From contig ONUH01000003.1 in the NCBI GenBank assembly GCA_900321035.1, positions 62,001-126,000 of the forward strand: a stretch of 64,000 nucleotides of DNA. The letters are read 5' to 3'. Shown piece after piece: positions 60,568 to 64,000 of this stretch; position 1 is the stretch's first letter, and each line of letters begins with the position of its first letter. The DNA comes from an uncultured Selenomonadales bacterium. GTDB taxonomy: Bacteria; Bacillota; Negativicutes; Selenomonadales; Selenomonadaceae. Both the position numbers and the translations under genes were made by a program. A model generated the notes under the pieces. The model was given only the letters and a program-made list of their open reading frames with translations, was not told where the DNA came from and ran no database searches.

Positions 60568-61528
60568 AGAAAATATAGTCCTCCGTATATCTCATGGCCT
60601 TTCCACGTAAAATCTCCGGCTGAAAAATCTGTTCCCCTGTTAGGAAATAATCAACTGCCATGACGCTTTCATTGTAACCAAATTTTGCACGGATAGACGT
60701 CGCAGAAGAAATACGCGGATTGATTTCCAAAAGTTTGAATTTCTCCTTATGTTTTCGGAACTGAAAGTTTGTCGGCCCTATCGGCTTAAAGATTTTCGCC
60801 AGTTGCGCTATTTCCTCCCTGAATTGCTCTTCATCCACGACTTCCGCCATTTCCGTAAACCCAGTCCCGGAGAGTTTTCGCTTCATTCCCATGACCGCTC
60901 TGATTTGTGATTCCTTATCAAAAAAAACCGAAACCGTATACTCCTCGTCCTCATTCCCAACATATTCCTGCATCATTAAGCGATTGCCAATCTCATGCGC
61001 ATATTGAGCAAACTGTTCCTCACATTCAATTTTAACAATTCCCCTTGCCCCAAACCCGCACCGCGGCTTCAAAAGAAATGGCATTGGAAATTGGAAACAA
61101 TTTCTTTCCAACGATGAACAAATCCGCCCCTCATACCCATTCTTTTCAAGTTGTTCATAAAACTTCCATTTATCTAAACATAAATCAACCAATTCAGGCG
61201 TATTAAGCAAAAGAAAAGTCCCTGTTTCCGAAAGATATTTTCTTTTTTGGTTCCAAGCGGACATATCCGCTTCTATCCCCGGAATAATCATATTCACGGA
61301 ATATCGCTCGATTAAATCAGCCAAGCAGTCAAAATATAACGGATCATCCGTTCTCGGCACAATCTCCACTACATCGGAAAAGCAATTCGCAGGCGACTCC
61401 GGATAAATTGTTGTTCCGATAAGGAAGCAATCCCCTCTTTCTCGTAGAGACCGAAGGATTCCATACCCAACGATGCCAGAGGCTCCGGAGACAAGAATGG
61501 TATATTTTTCACCGTTCTTCGACTGCAT
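60548..61528 (-). CDS. ATP-grasp family ligase
   Basis: ATP-dependent carboxylate ligase of 326 residues, similar to carbamoyl-phosphate-synthase-like ATP-grasp enzymes. An N-terminal Rossmann-like part (LVSGASGIVGYGILRSLRER) precedes the ATP-grasp fold with PFLLKPRCGFGARGIVKIE, MMQEYVGNEDEEYTV and the metal-binding LLEINPRIS. ATG 61528 has GGGGG 7 nt upstream and overlaps the preceding gene by 20 nt; a start at 61561 is less likely. It probably forms an amide or acyl-phosphate bond on a cluster product. Confidence 0.87.
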   Translation of the reverse strand: MQSKNGEKYTILVSGASGIVGYGILRSLRERGDCFLIGTTIYPESPANCFSDVVEIVPRTDDPLYFDCLADLIERYSVNMIIPGIEADMSAWNQKRKYLSETGTFLLLNTPELVDLCLDKWKFYEQLEKNGYEGRICSSLERNCFQFPMPFLLKPRCGFGARGIVKIECEEQFAQYAHEIGNRLMMQEYVGNEDEEYTVSVFFDKESQIRAVMGMKRKLSGTGFTEMAEVVDEEQFREEIAQLAKIFKPIGPTNFQFRKHKEKFKLLEINPRISSATSIRAKFGYNESVMAVDYFLTGEQIFQPEILRGKAMRYTEDYIFYDSNHI

Positions 61529-62438
61529 AGCCAACCCCCGTTTTTCCAAAAGCGTTTCCATTATAAAGCATGTAATACTTGTTTCCGCTTTTCTTCACTG
61601 ACGCATATTCCAGCATTTCACTATCCCATCCATCGGAAGACAACTGTAGATTAAATTTATCTGGCTTGCGTACCCATTTAATTCCATCTGAGGATTCTGC
61701 ATATCCAATCATATAGTGATTTCCACTTTTAGTACGATAATCCTCAATCCCTCGCGTCGAAAACCACATCCTATAAATTCCTTCATCCTTAATAACCCAT
61801 GGACGTCCGATAGCCTCTCCTGGATACTCGGAACCGATACAAACCTCCTCATTGCATTTCCACTCAATACCATTCTTGGATGTGGCATGCTTCACAACAT
61901 AAATTGGCTCATATTTTCCTCTGTACTCTTCCCAACTTGGAAAAGAGATATACCACATACGAAAGACCTCATCCTCTTTCAGCACCATAGGCGCACTGAC
62001 CGCAATAGGGTCATACACAGATCGTTCCATAATCGGCCCATCTGATATTTTTCGATATTCTTTATCATCAATTACCTCGCAACATCCAATGGCCAATGAG
62101 TAGGAAATGGTTACCTTGCGGTTCCATCCACAGTAATATAAATATTTCCTATGCTCATCAATCTGCACAATCGATGTCATAGTTATTCCTGTATCATCAA
62201 AAGTTCCCCTTTTCCCCGGAATCATAATCGGTTTACGAGGCGCCGCCAATATATTCTTCAAATTGCCGGCCTCCACATCTAAATAATGCGGATAACTGAT
62301 TACGTCTTTTGTACGTGCAGAGTAATACACTCGCCAAACCTTGTCGTTAAGAATATCAATAAATGCATCCTGTGCATAACCTGTACCGTAAAAATCACAA
62401 GAATATATATGTCCTTGCTTCTGCCACATATCTGCCAT
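61509..62438 (-). CDS. Beta-propeller protein, GH43/GH32-like
   Basis: Protein of 309 residues with the repeated W-x-x-Y-Y and R-M-W-Y/F strands of a five-bladed propeller (VWRVYYSARTKD, EVFRMWYISFPSW, GIYRMWFSTRGIED, KYYMLYNGNAFG). It has no signal peptide, so it should act in the cytoplasm, which is unusual for a glycosidase. The ATG at 62438 overlaps the E1 beta stop as TGATG. Relatives in polysaccharide clusters are often annotated as glycosyl hydrolases, but catalytic acids cannot be assigned here with confidence. Confidence 0.72.
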   Translation of the reverse strand: MADMWQKQGHIYSCDFYGTGYAQDAFIDILNDKVWRVYYSARTKDVISYPHYLDVEAGNLKNILAAPRKPIMIPGKRGTFDDTGITMTSIVQIDEHRKYLYYCGWNRKVTISYSLAIGCCEVIDDKEYRKISDGPIMERSVYDPIAVSAPMVLKEDEVFRMWYISFPSWEEYRGKYEPIYVVKHATSKNGIEWKCNEEVCIGSEYPGEAIGRPWVIKDEGIYRMWFSTRGIEDYRTKSGNHYMIGYAESSDGIKWVRKPDKFNLQLSSDGWDSEMLEYASVKKSGNKYYMLYNGNAFGKTGVGYAVEER

Positions 62439-63412
62439 CACGCCTTTCTGAAACACAATACTTTTTCGATTTCTTGCTCTATTTTTCTTCTCGACAGCAA
62501 AATTGTATCTTCCAAAGACCGAGCACAAGGAACCGGAGCATCTTCCGCCGCCGCAATACCGATAGGCGCTTTCAAAAAATTAAACATTTTATCTACAAGA
62601 AGCGCTGCTATATGCCCCGCCGCACTGCCTGTTCTCGCAGCGGTGTCACAAATCACAACTCTTCCTGTTTTCTCCACGGATGCTGCTATTGTGAAAAAAT
62701 CAAGCGGTACGACCGAACGAACATCAATAATGTCGGCAGAGATTCCCTTTCGCTCCAAATCAGGCAACATTTCCATAATGTTTTTTCGTGCGCCCGAGAT
62801 AGTGACAATAGTTAAATCTGTACCTTCTTTTATCACACTCGCCTTTCCCAACGGAATCTTCCGTTGCAAATCCACGTCTTCCTCCAACCAAAAACAGGAA
62901 CGATCTGCAAAGCATAAAACAGGATTGTGATCCCGTATAGCTTCCAGTAACATGGAAAACATATCCTGCGGTGCCGCCGGAACAATAATTTTTAACCCTG
63001 GTACATTCATGAACAAGGAATGCAATCTGTCACTGTGCTGCGCAGCATTGCCCCCAATATTCATAGCCGACGTAAAAATAGTCAATGGAACAGAAAAAGC
63101 ACCATCGTACATATATGCAGTTTTTGCAGCGATACTACATATTTGGTCCATTGCGACATACAGAAAATTTTCCGTCGTCAAGTCTACAACAGGACGTACC
63201 CCGCATATCGCGGCCCCACACGCAGTCCCGACCACGCCGGCTTCTGAAAGCGGAATGTCAATAACCCGTCTGCTTCCATATTTTTCATATAATCCGCCTG
63301 TATACCCGTAAAGATTATTTCTGTCATCCTCTCCAAAGAACACTACATTTTCATCTTCTGAAAGCGCTGTATCCAACGCCATCTGGATTGCCTGGCCGTA
63401 TTTTAGTTTCAT
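62438..63412 (-). CDS. Thiamine-diphosphate enzyme E1 beta subunit
   Basis: Beta subunit of a 2-oxoacid dehydrogenase E1-type enzyme (PdhB/AcoB-like), 324 residues. It has the pyrimidine-domain glutamate motif DIPLSEAGVVGTACGAA, the FTSAMNIGGNAAQHSD segment and the C-terminal domain with DIIDVRSVVPLD. It starts 10 nt after the alpha gene. No E2 or E3 gene follows in the window; the next genes are glycan-type enzymes. It may therefore work as a stand-alone decarboxylase or ligase instead of as part of a dehydrogenase complex. Confidence 0.92.
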   Translation of the reverse strand: MKLKYGQAIQMALDTALSEDENVVFFGEDDRNNLYGYTGGLYEKYGSRRVIDIPLSEAGVVGTACGAAICGVRPVVDLTTENFLYVAMDQICSIAAKTAYMYDGAFSVPLTIFTSAMNIGGNAAQHSDRLHSLFMNVPGLKIIVPAAPQDMFSMLLEAIRDHNPVLCFADRSCFWLEEDVDLQRKIPLGKASVIKEGTDLTIVTISGARKNIMEMLPDLERKGISADIIDVRSVVPLDFFTIAASVEKTGRVVICDTAARTGSAAGHIAALLVDKMFNFLKAPIGIAAAEDAPVPCARSLEDTILLSRRKIEQEIEKVLCFRKA

Positions 63413-63421
63413 AATAATTCC

Positions 63422-64000
63422 TCATATAAAAACATTTTGGAATGCTTCAGTAATTACAGGAGTAACTGAATCGATTGCGAACTGCAATGCTTCTTGTACT
63501 TCTTGCAATGCTTGATTCCGTAATTTTGCAGTTTCATCTTTGGAAAAACATCCTGTCATTATCAATTTTTGTTCATACAAGCGGACAGGATCTTTCGTAG
63601 TTTTTTCATCCTCTAGCTCTTGGTAATTTCTATATCCTGTATCTCTCATACGTAAATAATACTCGCCTTCTGCATGTTCACGAAAGCGTACGGTTTGCGC
63701 TTGTATCAATGTTGGAGTCGATTGTTTTCTGGCTTTTTCAACAGCGGCAGCAGCCACTTGATACACTTGTTCAACATCCTGCCCATCGACGATGACGCCA
63801 TCCATGCCATATGCTTCCGCAAACTTAGTGTAATCGTTTACGGCAGACGTACTTCTCGTAGAAGTGGTAACCGCAAGGCCGTTGTCTTCAAGAACAAAGA
63901 GAATGGGCAGTTTCCATTTCGCTGCAAGATTCAAGCTTTCATGCAATGTTCCCTCATTTGCCGCCCCGTCGCCAAAAAACACACAAGCAATTTTCCCATC
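63422..64000 (-). CDS. Thiamine-diphosphate enzyme E1 alpha subunit (5' part outside window)
   Basis: Alpha subunit of the E1-type enzyme; the gene runs off the window end, so only the C-terminal 192 residues are seen. The thiamine diphosphate motif is intact: G-D-G-A-A-N-E-G about 8-15 residues into the visible part, then NLAAKWKLPILFVLEDNG. The visible part ends in the usual charged helix region. It is the most upstream cluster gene visible and is coupled to the beta subunit gene. The promoter must lie beyond the window. Confidence 0.88.
   Translation of the reverse strand, partial: DGKIACVFFGDGAANEGTLHESLNLAAKWKLPILFVLEDNGLAVTTSTRSTSAVNDYTKFAEAYGMDGVIVDGQDVEQVYQVAAAAVEKARKQSTPTLIQAQTVRFREHAEGEYYLRMRDTGYRNYQELEDEKTTKDPVRLYEQKLIMTGCFSKDETAKLRNQALQEVQEALQFAIDSVTPVITEAFQNVFI

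Noticed and set aside
64..63900. CRISPR arrays, tRNA or rRNA genes
   Set aside because: I looked for regularly spaced short repeats, T-arm motifs and rRNA landmarks and saw none I could support.

Overview
The window comes from a bacterium with a firmicute-like gene style and a complete outer membrane, so a member of the Negativicutes (Selenomonas/Veillonella group) is the best reading. The evidence is full Kdo, lipid A and Lpt machinery, BamA, TamB, TolC and an Mla system, beside strong AGGAGG ribosome binding sites, frequent TTG starts, rubrerythrin and a fused WaaA-LpxK. Most of the window is GC-rich. The block 33999-35012 and everything after about 55.9 kb is visibly AT-richer and looks acquired. 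Genus and species cannot be fixed from the sequence alone.

Layout. (1) 39-1352 is a secreted phosphatase. (2) 1440-16344, minus strand, is one tightly packed operon starting at a sigma-A-like promoter before lpxB: lpxB, msbA, waaA-lpxK fusion, kdsB, kdsA, kdsD, kdsC, lpxL-like, lptC, lptA, lptB, lptFG-like, DUF3084, YqgF-like, dCMP deaminase-like. It makes Kdo, joins it to lipid A, flips the product and exports it. (3) 16531-17026 is a long non-coding inverted repeat, followed by rubrerythrin and a small secreted repeat protein. (4) 18455-32522, minus strand, is a second outer-membrane block: mlaE, mlaF, mlaD (with a barrel-like tail), tolC, tamB, a sigma-70-type factor, a one-helix membrane protein, bamA and an outer-membrane protein of unknown role. 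(5) 32699-37500 holds a regulator with a dead ImmA/IrrE-like domain, an amidohydrolase, a 62-residue protein and an EF-G paralogue. (6) 37756-45104 is a tandem duplication of a two-gene module: a membrane-anchored BMP-type binding protein translationally coupled to a hybrid histidine kinase.

(7) 45240-55098 holds small hypothetical genes, two more copies of the non-coding repeat, a probable 6S RNA (47294-47487), an AEC transporter, a C69 dipeptidase, a long acidic protein, and dicarboxylate/amino-acid and alanine symporters. (8) 55113-55830 is an IS200-like insertion with a frameshifted transposase. (9) 55927-64000, minus strand, is an AT-rich cluster whose first six genes overlap or nearly touch: E1 alpha and E1 beta (thiamine-diphosphate enzyme), a beta-propeller/GH43-like protein, an ATP-grasp ligase, a calcineurin-like phosphoesterase and a frameshifted acyltransferase-3. 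An MBOAT acyltransferase and its SGNH-like partner follow. It looks like a surface-glycan or small-molecule decoration system and is the best candidate for something undescribed.

All calls rest on reading the translated sequences and motifs. No database search was run, and boundaries of promoters, terminators, RNAs and repeats are approximate.
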